NCBI GenBank assembly: GCA_964407695.1
Contig: CAYOWQ010000006.1
Span: 1-64,000 of the forward strand
Reading direction: 5' to 3'
DNA length: 64,000 nucleotides
Source: CAYOWQ01 sp964407695
Lineage (GTDB): Bacteria > Planctomycetota > Phycisphaerae > Phycisphaerales > SM1A02
Numbering within the stretch: position 1 is the first letter of the stretch; each line of letters begins with the position of its first letter. Made by a program: the position numbers and the translations under genes. This document shows positions 7,336 through 15,991 of the stretch, piece by piece. The notes under the pieces were generated by a model. It ran no database searches. It was not told the DNA's origin and was given only the letters and a program-made list of their open reading frames with translations.

Positions 7336-8775
7336 CTACGCGGTCGGCGCGGTCTCCGACGCCCTGGCCTCGCCCGGCACCCCCGGCACCCCCGGAGCCC
7401 CCGCTACAGCATCAACGGCGCTCGGCGTTGCGGCGTTCACCTCGGTCGATGCCGCGGTGTCGGGCATGGCCGCATCGGCGACGTCGAGCCGGCCGAGCCG
7501 GCGCAGCTGGGGCAGCCACATGGCCATGCCGATGACCACGAGAACGGTGCCCACACCGCCGGCCACCACACTGAACACGGGGCCGAGCAGCTTGGCGACG
7601 AGCCCGCTTTCAAACCCGCCGACCTCGTTGGAGCACTCGATGCACACGGAGTTCACCGCCGCCACCCGGCCGCGAAGGCGGTCCGGTGTGCGGGCGCTGA
7701 CCAGGACGCTGCGGATGACGACGCTGATGTTGTCGACCGCGCCGAGCGTCGCCAGCATGACCAGCGAGAGCACGACGCTGGTGGAGATGCCGAAGACGAT
7801 GGTGGCTGCGCCGAACGCTGCCACGCTCCAGAGGAGCGCCGGTCCGGAGCGGCGGATGGGCGGCCGATGGGCAAGAACAACAGCCATGAGCAGCGCGCCG
7901 ACGTAGGGCGCAGATTTCAGCATGCCGAGGCCGACCGGGCCGACATGAAGGATGTCCTTGGCGTAGATGGGCATGAGGGCGGTGGCTCCGCCCAGCAGCA
8001 CCGCGAAGAGATCGAGGAGGATGGCGCCGAGCACCGCCTTCTCGCGCACGATATGACGAACGCCTTCCATGATGCCGGGAAGAAGGATGCTCGGCGAAGC
8101 GAGGCGAAGGGCGGAACCGGGTGGGCGAATCGGCCGCGAGCCTTCGTCGGGCTGAAGCATCATGGCGGCGAAGCCGAACCAGATGCAGCCGAGGGCACTG
8201 ACAAGGTAGACCGGCCAGGCGTGGCCGGTGAGCCAGATCAGGCCGCCCGCAAGCAGCGGGCCGACGGTGGCGCCGGCTTGAAAGAGGCCGCTGTTCCAGG
8301 TGACGGCGTTGTGAAAGATCGGTGAGGTCGGACCGCCGGGAATGAGAAGCGGCAGGAGCGAACTTCGACTGGGCCCGTTGAAGACCCGCGAGCAGCCGGT
8401 GAGCGCCACCAGCACCATCATCATCCAGTAGCCCGCGTGGGTGCCCACGCGACCCGAGGCCCACAGCAAGGAGCCCAGCGTGAGCAGCAAGCTGGTGGCC
8501 ATGAAGCCGAACTGCGTGGACACGAGCACCTTGCGGCGATCGACCATGTCGACGATCTGGCCCGCGGGCAGGGCGAGGAGCACGGTGGGCAGCGCCCGCG
8601 CCAATCCCACCGCACCAAGCGCGAGCGAATCGCCGGTGCGCTCATAGATCTCCCATCCGAGCGCGGTAGCCTGCATCTGCAGGCCCAGCGTGGCGGGAAA
8701 CCAGCCCAGCGCGAAGAGCCGATAATTCCGCACCCGCATCGCGGCGAAGGCATCGTGGGGTGCGGTTGGGGACAT
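7336..8775 (-). CDS. MFS transporter (EntS-like exporter family)
   Basis: The protein is about 479 residues from MSPTAPHDAFAAMRVRNYRL; an ATG 75 bp further upstream (8850) would overlap the start of the divergent rdgB gene, so the internal Met is preferred. It has about 12 hydrophobic segments (for example LVALTGCSRVFNG flanks, LLAGGLIWLTG, AILLDLFAVLLGGATALMP). The LPAGQIVDMVDRRKVL loop between helices 2 and 3 is the MFS motif A variant of the MFS_3/EntS-like group. The substrate cannot be told from sequence. The C-terminal tail (about the last 50 residues) is cytoplasmic and rich in Ala, Pro and Gly, with a small GVPGVPGEA repeat. It sits divergently from rdgB with about 70 bp between starts. 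Confidence 0.85.
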   Translation of the reverse strand: MSPTAPHDAFAAMRVRNYRLFALGWFPATLGLQMQATALGWEIYERTGDSLALGAVGLARALPTVLLALPAGQIVDMVDRRKVLVSTQFGFMATSLLLTLGSLLWASGRVGTHAGYWMMMVLVALTGCSRVFNGPSRSSLLPLLIPGGPTSPIFHNAVTWNSGLFQAGATVGPLLAGGLIWLTGHAWPVYLVSALGCIWFGFAAMMLQPDEGSRPIRPPGSALRLASPSILLPGIMEGVRHIVREKAVLGAILLDLFAVLLGGATALMPIYAKDILHVGPVGLGMLKSAPYVGALLMAVVLAHRPPIRRSGPALLWSVAAFGAATIVFGISTSVVLSLVMLATLGAVDNISVVIRSVLVSARTPDRLRGRVAAVNSVCIECSNEVGGFESGLVAKLLGPVFSVVAGGVGTVLVVIGMAMWLPQLRRLGRLDVADAAMPDTAASTEVNAATPSAVDAVAGAPGVPGVPGEARASETAPTA

Positions 8776-8844
8776 CAGCCCCAATGGTATGACTGAGCGG
8801 CGTCGGCGTTGCAGGGACAGCCCAACCCGATAGCATCGCCACGC

Positions 8845-9507
8845 ATGCAACTGGTCTTCGCCTCAGGCAATCCGCACAAGCTCGAAGAGGTGGCGGCGAT
8901 TCTGTCGGATCGCCTCGCGGCGATCGGGGCTGAACTGGTTGGGCTGGATTCGCTTCACGCTGACATTCCTGAACCGGAGGAGGATCAGGACACGTTTGAG
9001 GGCAATGCGCGGATCAAGGCGGCGGCGTATGCCCGGGCGACCGCGCGATGGTGTCTTGCGGATGATTCGGGTCTTGAGGTGGATGCGCTGAATGGAGCGC
9101 CGGGAGTGCATTCCGCGCGCTATGCAGGCGTGGGGTCAACGCGGGCGGAGCGCGACAACGCCAACAACGCCAAGCTCCTGGCTGCCCTGCGCGAGATTCC
9201 CAGCGATCAGCGGTTGGCGCGGTTTGTGTGCGTGATGGCTCTCGCGGATCCCTCGGGCGACATTCGAGCGGTCACTCGCGGCACGTTTGAGGGCGTGATC
9301 ACCGACCTACCGCGCGGGATGAACGGCTTCGGCTACGACCCGCTTCTGTATCTGCCGGATGATGGATGCACCAGCGCGGAGCTTGCGCTGGAGGAGAAGA
9401 ACGCGCGATCGCACCGCGGGGCGGCAGCGCGGCTGATGCTGCCGCACATCATGCGGTTCCTGTCGCCGGGCGCAGCACAACACGCCGGCAGACCAACTGA
9501 CAGCTGA
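8845..9507 (+). CDS. rdgB: Non-canonical purine NTP pyrophosphatase (RdgB/HAM1)
   Basis: The protein is 220 residues from MQLVFASGNPHKLEEV; the upstream in-frame start at 8809 lacks family similarity. It hydrolyses dITP, dXTP and ITP to monophosphates, keeping deaminated purines out of DNA. Diagnostic motifs are SGNPHKLEE (substrate loop), DTFEGNARIKA, LADDSGLEVDALNGAPGVHSARYAG (metal and base binding), GFGYDPLL, and EEKNARSHRGAA near the end. Length is slightly above the usual about 200 because of a short tail. It is divergent from the MFS gene. Confidence 0.95.
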   Translation: MQLVFASGNPHKLEEVAAILSDRLAAIGAELVGLDSLHADIPEPEEDQDTFEGNARIKAAAYARATARWCLADDSGLEVDALNGAPGVHSARYAGVGSTRAERDNANNAKLLAALREIPSDQRLARFVCVMALADPSGDIRAVTRGTFEGVITDLPRGMNGFGYDPLLYLPDDGCTSAELALEEKNARSHRGAAARLMLPHIMRFLSPGAAQHAGRPTDS

Positions 9508-9539
9508 CCTCACAGCTATCGGTCCCTCGAGAGGTCGAG

Positions 9540-10037
9540 TTGAGCGCTGGTTCGACGAAAATAGAGCGTGGTGATGACGCCGAAGTCCGCGCAGAACAGA
9601 CTTCAGCACGCGCTGAACTCCCTTCAGCACGCGCTGAACGCTTCTCAGCGCGAGCGGAGATGGTTTCTGCGCGGTTGGAGGTCTTCGCTTATCGCGCTGA
9701 GATGAATTCTGCACGCGCTGAAGGCGTCTCTGCGCGAGCGGAAGTCGTTTCTGCGCGGTGGGAAACGATCTCGGAGCGGTTGGAAATCATTTCCAACCGA
9801 GTTGAAACCGTCTCCAACCGCGGTGATGCGCAATTCCTGCAGACCGCTCATGGTGCATGGGGCCTGCGGGCTATTCGGGCCAGCCGCCATCGTGATCGTC
9901 GCCGTCGGCGGCATCCGGAACCACCTCCGGCGAAACCCCCTCGGGCAACGCATCAAGGAACCGTCGGCCGTAGAACTTGGTCACCAGCCGCGGATCGAGC
10001 ACCACGACGCGGCCGGTATCCGTCGCCGAGCGGATGA
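9540..10037 (+). CDS. Possible heptad-repeat protein (TTG start)
   Basis: The reading frame contains twelve consecutive 7-residue units of pattern S-x-R-x-E-x-x (SARAEMV, SARLEVF, SERLEII, SNRVETV and so on). Ser is encoded by TCA, TCT, TCG and TCC, Arg by CGC, CGA and CGG, and Glu by GAA and GAG across units, so the amino acids are kept while third positions drift. This supports real coding on this strand. The start is weak (TTG 9540 behind GAGAGG), and the C-terminal 55 or so residues lie antisense to the dinG end and are not protein-like, so the true end may be lost to a frameshift. The heptad with alternating charges suggests a coiled coil. I do not know the family. Confidence 0.35.
   Translation: MSAGSTKIERGDDAEVRAEQTSARAELPSARAERFSARAEMVSARLEVFAYRAEMNSARAEGVSARAEVVSARWETISERLEIISNRVETVSNRGDAQFLQTAHGAWGLRAIRASRHRDRRRRRHPEPPPAKPPRATHQGTVGRRTWSPAADRAPRRGRYPSPSG
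9582..9833 (+). repeat. Twelve degenerate 21-bp tandem units
   Basis: Units run 9582-9602, 9603-9623 and so on, to 9813-9833. The early ones are close to TCAGCACGCGCTGAA plus six variable bases; the later ones drift to TCCAACCGAGTTGAA. The period of 21 bp holds without insertion or deletion through the whole tract. There are no spacers, so it is not a CRISPR array. Confidence 0.85.
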
Positions 10038-11901
10038 GCCGGCCGAAGCCCTGCTTGAAGCGGATCACAGCGCTGGGGATCTGGTCTTCCATGAAGGGGT
10101 TGCCGCCGCGGGATTGGATGAGTTCGTGGCGGGCCTGGATGACCGGGCGATCGGGCACATCAAAGGGCAGGCGGGTGATGATGACGTTGCGCAGGGCATC
10201 GCCGCGGACGTCAACGCCCTGCCAGAAGCTGGCGGTGCCGAAGAGGACGGCGTTGCCCGCCTCGCGAAAGCGCGCAAGCAGCAGCGAGCGCTGGCCGTCC
10301 TGGCCGTGGACGAGGAGCGGATAGCCGTCGGCGGCAAGTTCGGGCCGGAGTCGATCGACGGCCTTGTTCAAAAGGTCGAAGCTGGTGAAGAGGACGAACG
10401 CGCCGCCGCCGGTGCTGCGGATGTGTTGCAGGATGCGCGGGGCCAGCGCATCGAGATAGCCGGGGCTGGCGGGTTCGGGCATCGAGCGGTCGATGATGAG
10501 CCGGCACTGGCGGGCGTGGTCGAACGGGCTGCCGAGGGCGAGCGTGGCGGCATCGTCCGCGCCGAGGCGAAGCCGCGGATGGGCGAAGTCGGCCCGACCG
10601 GTGGCGAGGGTGGCGCTGGTGAGCACGACCGAGATTTCCTGCCCGAAGAGCTTCTCTCGCAGGATGGGAGCGACATCAACCGGCGCTGCAGACAGCATGA
10701 GCCGGGGCCGGCCACGACGGGCCTTCGATTCCGACTGCGTCGGCTCCACCCAGTAGACATATCCATTCATCGATTGGGCGTGCAGCGCTTCCAGCTCGGC
10801 GGCGATGGAGGCAGCGCGGATGCTGTAGCTGGTGAGCTCGAACTCGTCGGCCTCATTGATCGCGCGGGTCTTGAGCAGCTTGAGGCTTTCGGCGAGCCGC
10901 TGCATCGGGGCGTGCAGCGTATCGGCGACGACGCTGGCTTCGCGCACTCTGCCGTTTCGCCCTTCCGCCTTGAGCCAGCGCCACCACGAATCGAAGAGCA
11001 GTTCCGCGGCGTTGCGGGCATCGAGCGAGGCGTTGATCGCCTGGTCGAGGACGGCGTTTGAACCTTCCTTGAGCTTGAGCGCTGCGAGATAGCCCCGACC
11101 CGTGCGCGGGTCGTAAAGCATGCGCAGCAGGTGGTTGATCCGGCCCTCGGTGAGCCGAACGCCGAAGTGATCGGAGGCGACATCCTCGATGGTGTGGGCT
11201 TCGTCGAGAATGACGTGGTGATAGGGCGGCAGAAACCCCACACCGCCGGAGCGCAGCGCGAGATCGGAAAAGAAGAGCGCGTGATTGCACACCAGGAGGT
11301 CGGCGTTTTCCATGCGCCGGCGTGCGGTCTGATAGAAGCACTTCTGATAGGTGGGGCACTTTCGGCCCATGCAGTTGTGGGCATCCGACTGCACGGCATC
11401 CCACACATCGCCCGGCGGCACGACCGGCAGCGAAGACAGCGAACCATCCCGCGTTTCGTAGGCCCAGGCTTCGATTGCCTGCAGCGAGGCCCGGGCCCCT
11501 TCATCAAAGAAGAGCCGATCCTCGCGCTCGCTGGCGAGCTTGAGTCTGCGAAGAGAGAGGTAGTTTCCGCGGCCCTTCACCAGCACCGCGCTGAACTCTT
11601 CAGGAAAGACCGCGCGAAGCAGCGGAATGTCCTTCTCGATCAGCTGTTCCTGCAGGCTGATGGTGTGGGTGCAGATGACAATGCGCTCCCGCTTCTCGAC
11701 GATTCGGGCGATCGCGGGCAAGAGATACGCGAAGGACTTGCCGACCCCGGTGCCCGCCTCGACCATGAGCCGGCCGCGTTGGCTGAGCGTGTGCTCCACT
11801 GCGGCGGCCATTTCGACCTGCTGGGGGCGGGACTCAAATTCGGGCAATCGCCGCGAGATGGGTCCGCCGGGGGCGAGCATGCTGGCGGCGAGGGTGGACA
11901 T
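9871..11901 (-). CDS. dinG: DinG/XPD-family Fe-S ATP-dependent DNA helicase
   Basis: The protein is 676 residues. The N-terminus has Walker A GTGVGKSFAYLLP (Lys at about 55), THTISLQEQL (motif Ia) and the Walker B DEAH box in HVILDEAHTIEDVASDHFG. The Fe-S insertion shows cysteines in AHNCMGRKCPTYQKCFYQ followed by ADLLVCNHALFF, as in DinG/YoaA proteins. The C-terminal half carries FVLFTSFDLL, GTASFWQGVDVRGDALR and the QGFGRLIRSATDTGRVVVLD block (motifs V and VI). It unwinds 5'-3' and removes R-loops and other blocked structures. The symbol is by family; the sub-branch (DinG versus YoaA-like) is not resolved. The start at MSTLAASML is the only one before homology begins. Confidence 0.92.
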   Translation of the reverse strand: MSTLAASMLAPGGPISRRLPEFESRPQQVEMAAAVEHTLSQRGRLMVEAGTGVGKSFAYLLPAIARIVEKRERIVICTHTISLQEQLIEKDIPLLRAVFPEEFSAVLVKGRGNYLSLRRLKLASEREDRLFFDEGARASLQAIEAWAYETRDGSLSSLPVVPPGDVWDAVQSDAHNCMGRKCPTYQKCFYQTARRRMENADLLVCNHALFFSDLALRSGGVGFLPPYHHVILDEAHTIEDVASDHFGVRLTEGRINHLLRMLYDPRTGRGYLAALKLKEGSNAVLDQAINASLDARNAAELLFDSWWRWLKAEGRNGRVREASVVADTLHAPMQRLAESLKLLKTRAINEADEFELTSYSIRAASIAAELEALHAQSMNGYVYWVEPTQSESKARRGRPRLMLSAAPVDVAPILREKLFGQEISVVLTSATLATGRADFAHPRLRLGADDAATLALGSPFDHARQCRLIIDRSMPEPASPGYLDALAPRILQHIRSTGGGAFVLFTSFDLLNKAVDRLRPELAADGYPLLVHGQDGQRSLLLARFREAGNAVLFGTASFWQGVDVRGDALRNVIITRLPFDVPDRPVIQARHELIQSRGGNPFMEDQIPSAVIRFKQGFGRLIRSATDTGRVVVLDPRLVTKFYGRRFLDALPEGVSPEVVPDAADGDDHDGGWPE

Positions 11902-11984
11902 GGTCGGGAATCATACGGTGGTCGATCGGAGGGATGTTTTCCCCGAGACAATGGTATTTTCCCGCAACTTCTTGATTGTGCATA

Positions 11985-12007
11985 CATACTATGCTACACA
12001 TAGTATG
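11985..12007. promoter_or_regulatory. Probable PadR operator (perfect inverted repeat)
   Basis: CATACTATG-CTACA-CATAGTATG is a perfect 9-bp inverted repeat, 17 bp before the PadR start codon. PadR-type repressors commonly bind AT-rich dyads of this size and often repress their own operon. Autoregulation is inferred from position and symmetry. Confidence 0.7.
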
Positions 12008-12024
12008 TTCAACGGAGTTTTCCC

Positions 12025-12375
12025 ATGAAGATCGAACGCGAACTGATGCGTGGCGCTGGACCGGTGGCGGTGTTGAAACTGCTCGAACGGCGCGAGATGT
12101 ATGGCTATGAACTGAGTGAAGCCCTTTCAAGCAGATCCAACGGCGCCCTCGAGATGGGGCAGTCGACGCTCTATCCCCTGCTTTACAACCTTGAAGCGAA
12201 GGGACTGATCGCCAGCGAGTGGCGCGAGGTGGAGAACGGTCGTCAGCGGAAGTACTACGCCCTGACCGCATCGGGCCGCAAACGACTGAAGGCCGAGACC
12301 GAGCAATGGCGCCTGGCTGCGGGGGCGATGGAGGCGCTGGGAATCCTGCCCCAGCCGAAAGGGGCCGGAGCATGA
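12025..12375 (+). CDS. PadR-family transcriptional regulator
   Basis: The protein is 116 residues. The winged-helix signature is LLERREMYGYELSEALSSRS, followed by GQSTLYPLLYNLEAKGLIASEW and QRKYYALTASGRKRL, the standard PadR layout. It lacks the long C-terminal dimerisation helices of PadR itself, so it belongs to the short subgroup. The next gene starts within its stop codon (ATGA overlap at 12372), the usual arrangement in which a short PadR protein controls a membrane partner. The inverted repeat at 11985-12007 is its likely target. Confidence 0.92.
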   Translation: MKIERELMRGAGPVAVLKLLERREMYGYELSEALSSRSNGALEMGQSTLYPLLYNLEAKGLIASEWREVENGRQRKYYALTASGRKRLKAETEQWRLAAGAMEALGILPQPKGAGA

Positions 12376-14198
12376 CGACGACAAGCAAGGTGGTTGGTAA
12401 GCGCCGGGCGCTCGATGTCATCTCGTCCCATGAGCTGCCCGACTCGCTGGCGGAGCTCGTGATGGACGTCGTGAAACGCGCACGGCTCTGGCGCGGCGAG
12501 CGGGCCGATGTGGCGGCGGAACTCTGCAGCCATTTTCGCGACGGCCTCGACGCGGGCACTTCAGTGGAGCAGTTGCGCGGCGCGTTTGGCAATCCCAAGC
12601 TGGCGGCACGGCTGATCCGTCGGGCGAAGAAGCGGCAACGGCCCCTCGCCTGGCGAATGCTGGTACGTACCGTGCAGGCCACGGCGGCCATCGCGGGTCT
12701 CATCGTCCTGGCGATCGGATTGCTCGTGGGAAGAATGTTCGTGGGCAGCCCAGTGGTGAGCGTCGATTACCTCGCGAAGTTCAATGAGCCAGCCGTTGGT
12801 CACGCCCACGATGAAGTCGCCTGGCCCGTCTATCGCGACGCGATGATGGCCATCAAGCCGTCGATCCCAACCAATCCCATCTTCACCGGTGACGGAGGGG
12901 CGCCTGGAACGGAGAAGTGGGATGATGCCGTCACCTGGCTCCAGGAGATTCAACCGGTTTTGGACTCGGTGCGACATGGCTCGCAGCGGGCGCACCTCGG
13001 CTTCGTCATTTCGGATTCCCTGAGTCCGGAGGATCAGAAGCTCTGGCCCGACTTGATCCAGGCTCCCTTCGCGGAGGACCCAATCTGGCGGGGCAGCCTG
13101 TTTTCGATCTTGTTGCCGCATCTGGCGGAAATGCGCCACCTGTCCCGGACGGTTGGAGCCGATGTCTATCGCGCTGCGGAAGAGGACGAGGGTGAGATTG
13201 TGATGCAGGATCTTGAGACCCTCCTGGCACTCTCGCAGCATTGCCGCGAACTGAAAGTCCTGATCAACGACCTGGTCTCAATGGCAATTTTTGAGGTAGG
13301 CAAGGATCGGCTGCTCTGGGTGCTTGAGCATCATCCGAATTGCCTTTCGGCCGAGCAGCTGCGCGAGCTGGCCCATCGATTCGCGGCCATCACTGACGAC
13401 AAGCTCGTGCCACGGCTCGATGGCGAGAGAATGGGTTTCTATGACACCATCCAGCGCACTTATACCGACAACGGGTCCGGCGACGGGCACCTGACCTGGG
13501 ACGGCCTGAAGGGTTTCGGCGCGATCGTGACCTTTCATGATGGCAATGTCTGGAGAACCCCGTCTGATGCCCTGCTTGTGCCGGCGATCGGCATGAGTCG
13601 GCGCGATGTCCTTCAGCAATATGACGACTACATGGATCGCATGGAGCGGATGGCGCATGTGCCGCTCTGGGAGCGCGATCGGCCTCGGGCGAATCCGGAT
13701 GTCATGACCGAGATAGAAGTGGCGGCCGGTTCTCCAGTCACACGCGCGCGAATGCTGCCGCTGGTTCTGCTCCTTCCAGCGCTGGACAAGGCAATCATTT
13801 CGGGTCGAATGGCGGTCTTCAGCCGCGACGTAGCGACGACGGCGCTCGCACTGGAGTCGTATCGCCGCGATCACGGCGGCTATCCGGCGACCCTTGCGGC
13901 CCTCGTTCCAAGCTATCTGCCCGATGTTCCCCGAGATGTCTTCGACGGGAAGCCGCTGCGATATTTCCTTCGGGATGGCAAGCCGCTGCTGTACTCGATC
14001 GGAACCGATCGTGACGATGACGGAGGAAGGGCTCCGGTCAGTATGGATGGCAGGGTCGCTCCGCAGAACGTGCACCAGTGGATACCCCGAGACCAGGCCC
14101 TTCGGCCGGCCTATGTGGGCGTGACCCCGACCACCTTCGGAAATTCGATCGCCGACGGTGATTGGGTGCTGTTTCCGCACCCGGACGCAACGGAATAG
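12372..14198 (+). CDS. Membrane-anchored partner of PadR, permease-prefix-like N-terminus
   Basis: The protein is 608 residues, starting with the ATG that overlaps the padR stop. Residues 20-90 (LAELVMDVVKRARLW, ADVAAELCSHFRDGLDAG, LRGAFGNPKLAARLIRRAKK) resemble the helical prefix domain found downstream of PadR genes, which pairs with the regulator. One membrane segment lies at about 102-122. The large extracytoplasmic part has no recognised catalytic motif. The last about 110 residues (YRRDHGGYPATLAALVPSYL, DVFDGKPLRYFLRDG, LLYSIGTDRDDDGG) resemble the C-terminal pattern common in planctomycete proteins related to type II secretion pseudopilins. Likely role: envelope sensor or regulated membrane protein; function not known. 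Confidence 0.6.
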   Translation: MTTTSKVVGKRRALDVISSHELPDSLAELVMDVVKRARLWRGERADVAAELCSHFRDGLDAGTSVEQLRGAFGNPKLAARLIRRAKKRQRPLAWRMLVRTVQATAAIAGLIVLAIGLLVGRMFVGSPVVSVDYLAKFNEPAVGHAHDEVAWPVYRDAMMAIKPSIPTNPIFTGDGGAPGTEKWDDAVTWLQEIQPVLDSVRHGSQRAHLGFVISDSLSPEDQKLWPDLIQAPFAEDPIWRGSLFSILLPHLAEMRHLSRTVGADVYRAAEEDEGEIVMQDLETLLALSQHCRELKVLINDLVSMAIFEVGKDRLLWVLEHHPNCLSAEQLRELAHRFAAITDDKLVPRLDGERMGFYDTIQRTYTDNGSGDGHLTWDGLKGFGAIVTFHDGNVWRTPSDALLVPAIGMSRRDVLQQYDDYMDRMERMAHVPLWERDRPRANPDVMTEIEVAAGSPVTRARMLPLVLLLPALDKAIISGRMAVFSRDVATTALALESYRRDHGGYPATLAALVPSYLPDVPRDVFDGKPLRYFLRDGKPLLYSIGTDRDDDGGRAPVSMDGRVAPQNVHQWIPRDQALRPAYVGVTPTTFGNSIADGDWVLFPHPDATE

Positions 14199-14255
14199 CA
14201 CCTGGCACGCGGGCATTAGGTCGCGTGGAGTGTTGAAGCTACACTCGCCGCAACC

Positions 14256-14948
14256 ATGCCCAGCCTCGGCGAGCTGCTCGACATCTTCCTGCACCTCAAC
14301 ACGCACCTGAATCAACTCGCGGCTGACTACGGGCCGTGGGTGTATGGCATCCTCTTCCTGATCGTGTTCTGCGAAACGGGCCTGGTGGTGACGCCGTTTC
14401 TGCCGGGTGATTCGCTGCTTTTTGCCGTCGGGGCCCTGGCGGCTGGTGGGAGCATCAATCTCTGGCTGGTCATAGGCCTTCTCATCGTCGCCGCCATTCT
14501 TGGCGACGCCGTGAACTACCACATCGGAAGAGTCATAGGACCGCGGGTCTTTGCGCCAGGTCGGCGGAGCCGATGGTTTCGCCGGGAACATCTCGACCGC
14601 ACCCACGCATTCTTTGAGAAGTACGGAGGCAAGACGATAATCATCGCGCGATTCGTGCCCATCGTGCGGACATTCGCCCCGTTTGTCGCAGGCATCGGGG
14701 CAATGACCTATCGCCGGTTTCTCCTCTATAACTTTGTGGGCGCTGTGGTGTGGGTGCTCTCGATCACGCTGGCGGGCTACTTCTTTGGAAACCTGCCGGT
14801 CGTCCAGGAGAATTTCTCCCTGGTAATCCTCGCGATCATCATCATCTCGCTGCTTCCGGGCGTCTACGAATGGTGGCGCGCCCGAGGCGAAGCGGTACGC
14901 GGTAAGAACGGCCAGACCGACAAACCGTCGCGGGAGGCATCCACATGA
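14256..14948 (+). CDS. DedA-family membrane protein
   Basis: The protein is 230 residues. It has the DedA signatures ETGLVVTPFLPGDSLLFAVGALAA, a middle segment with FEKYGGKTIIIARFVPIVRTFAPFVAGIGAM (the conserved Arg-Phe-x-Pro motif), and a hydrophobic C-terminal pair of helices. DedA proteins are now viewed as lipid scramblases or undecaprenyl-phosphate carriers; this one is closest in pattern to the E. coli DedA/YqjA type. It overlaps galE by four bases (ATGA), so the two are co-translated. The cytoplasmic tail is basic and acidic. Confidence 0.9.
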   Translation: MPSLGELLDIFLHLNTHLNQLAADYGPWVYGILFLIVFCETGLVVTPFLPGDSLLFAVGALAAGGSINLWLVIGLLIVAAILGDAVNYHIGRVIGPRVFAPGRRSRWFRREHLDRTHAFFEKYGGKTIIIARFVPIVRTFAPFVAGIGAMTYRRFLLYNFVGAVVWVLSITLAGYFFGNLPVVQENFSLVILAIIIISLLPGVYEWWRARGEAVRGKNGQTDKPSREAST

Positions 14949-15991
14949 ACGTCCTCGTCACTGGCGGAGCGGGTTTCATCGGCTCCCACGCTGCGCTGGA
15001 ACTGGTAAGCCAGGGCCACAATGTCGCCGTCGTTGATTCCCTGGTGCAGGGCCGCGGAAATCGGGCGGCGATTGATGAGGTCTCGGCGGCATGCGGCCGC
15101 ACCATTCCATCCCTGATTGCAGACGTCAATGATGGACCAGCCCTGACCCATTTCATGAAGGAACAGCGTATCGATGCCGTGATGCACTTCGCAGCGCTGG
15201 CGTATGTCGGCGAATCGGTCAACGAGCCTCTTCGCTACTATCGCGCCGACGCCGCCGGCGCCCTTTCGCTCCTGGAGGCGATGGAGCGGGCCGGGGTTCA
15301 TCGCCTCATCTTCTCGAGCAGTTGTGCGACATACGGCGAACCCAGCGCTGACAGCATCCCGATTCGCGAGACCTGCCGGCAGGACCCGATCAATCCCTAC
15401 GGCAGGGCGAAACTCATGGCGGAACGCATGATGCTCGACCATGCCGAGGCATCGCGAAAGGCCGGGCGGCCATTTTCGCTGGCCATGTTGCGATATTTCA
15501 ATGTCGCCGGAAGTGATCCCAAGGGTCGGATCGGTGAGGACCACACCCCGGAGACCCATCTCATTCCAATCTGTCTTGAAGCTGCACTCGGGCAACGGCC
15601 GCAGGTGAGCATCTTCGGCGAAGATTATCAAACGCCGGATGGCACGTGCGTCCGCGATTATGTTCACGTGAACGATGTCGTCGACGCGCACCTTCGCGTC
15701 ATGGAGGCGATGAAGCCCGCGGAGACGAGTATCTACAACGTCGCGATTGGCAGGGGATACTCGGTGCGCGAGGTGATTGAGTCATGCCGGCATGTAACCG
15801 GCATCGACTTCAAGGCTGTGGCCGCCCCCCGGCGGGCTGGGGATCCACCAACACTCTTCGCCGAATCATCGCTGATTCAGCGTGCGCTCGGGTGGAAGCC
15901 GAGATACACGCAACTTGACGAGATTGTCTCAACCGCCTGGGAATGGCGGCGGCGCCATCCGAATGGCTACGAGAAGTCACCGCCGCGTTGA
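14945..15991 (+). CDS. galE: UDP-glucose 4-epimerase
   Basis: The protein is 348 residues, an extended short-chain dehydrogenase. The N-terminus MNVLVTGGAGFIGSHAALEL is the NAD-binding GxxGxxG. It has the substrate-binding Ser region (FSSSCATYGEP), the catalytic YxxxK in NPYGRAKLMAE, and the GalE-specific blocks LRYFNVAGSDP, TPDGTCVRDYVHVNDVVDAHL and a C-terminal RRAGDPP. It interconverts UDP-glucose and UDP-galactose for surface polysaccharide synthesis. Its last 15 bp overlap the convergent glycerate kinase gene. Confidence 0.95.
   Translation: MNVLVTGGAGFIGSHAALELVSQGHNVAVVDSLVQGRGNRAAIDEVSAACGRTIPSLIADVNDGPALTHFMKEQRIDAVMHFAALAYVGESVNEPLRYYRADAAGALSLLEAMERAGVHRLIFSSSCATYGEPSADSIPIRETCRQDPINPYGRAKLMAERMMLDHAEASRKAGRPFSLAMLRYFNVAGSDPKGRIGEDHTPETHLIPICLEAALGQRPQVSIFGEDYQTPDGTCVRDYVHVNDVVDAHLRVMEAMKPAETSIYNVAIGRGYSVREVIESCRHVTGIDFKAVAAPRRAGDPPTLFAESSLIQRALGWKPRYTQLDEIVSTAWEWRRRHPNGYEKSPPR

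Noticed and set aside
7165..8325. 386-residue open frame on the plus strand
   Set aside because: It is antisense to the MFS gene, very rich in Arg, Asp, Gly and His, with no recognisable domain.
9582..9833. CRISPR array
   Set aside because: The 21-bp units are contiguous with no spacers and drift along the tract; they keep a peptide frame instead.
9802..11061. 419-residue open frame on the plus strand
   Set aside because: Antisense to dinG; composition is that of a shadow frame.
13278..14606. 442-residue open frame on the minus strand
   Set aside because: Antisense to the PadR partner and DedA genes, spanning the gap between them; no domain signature.
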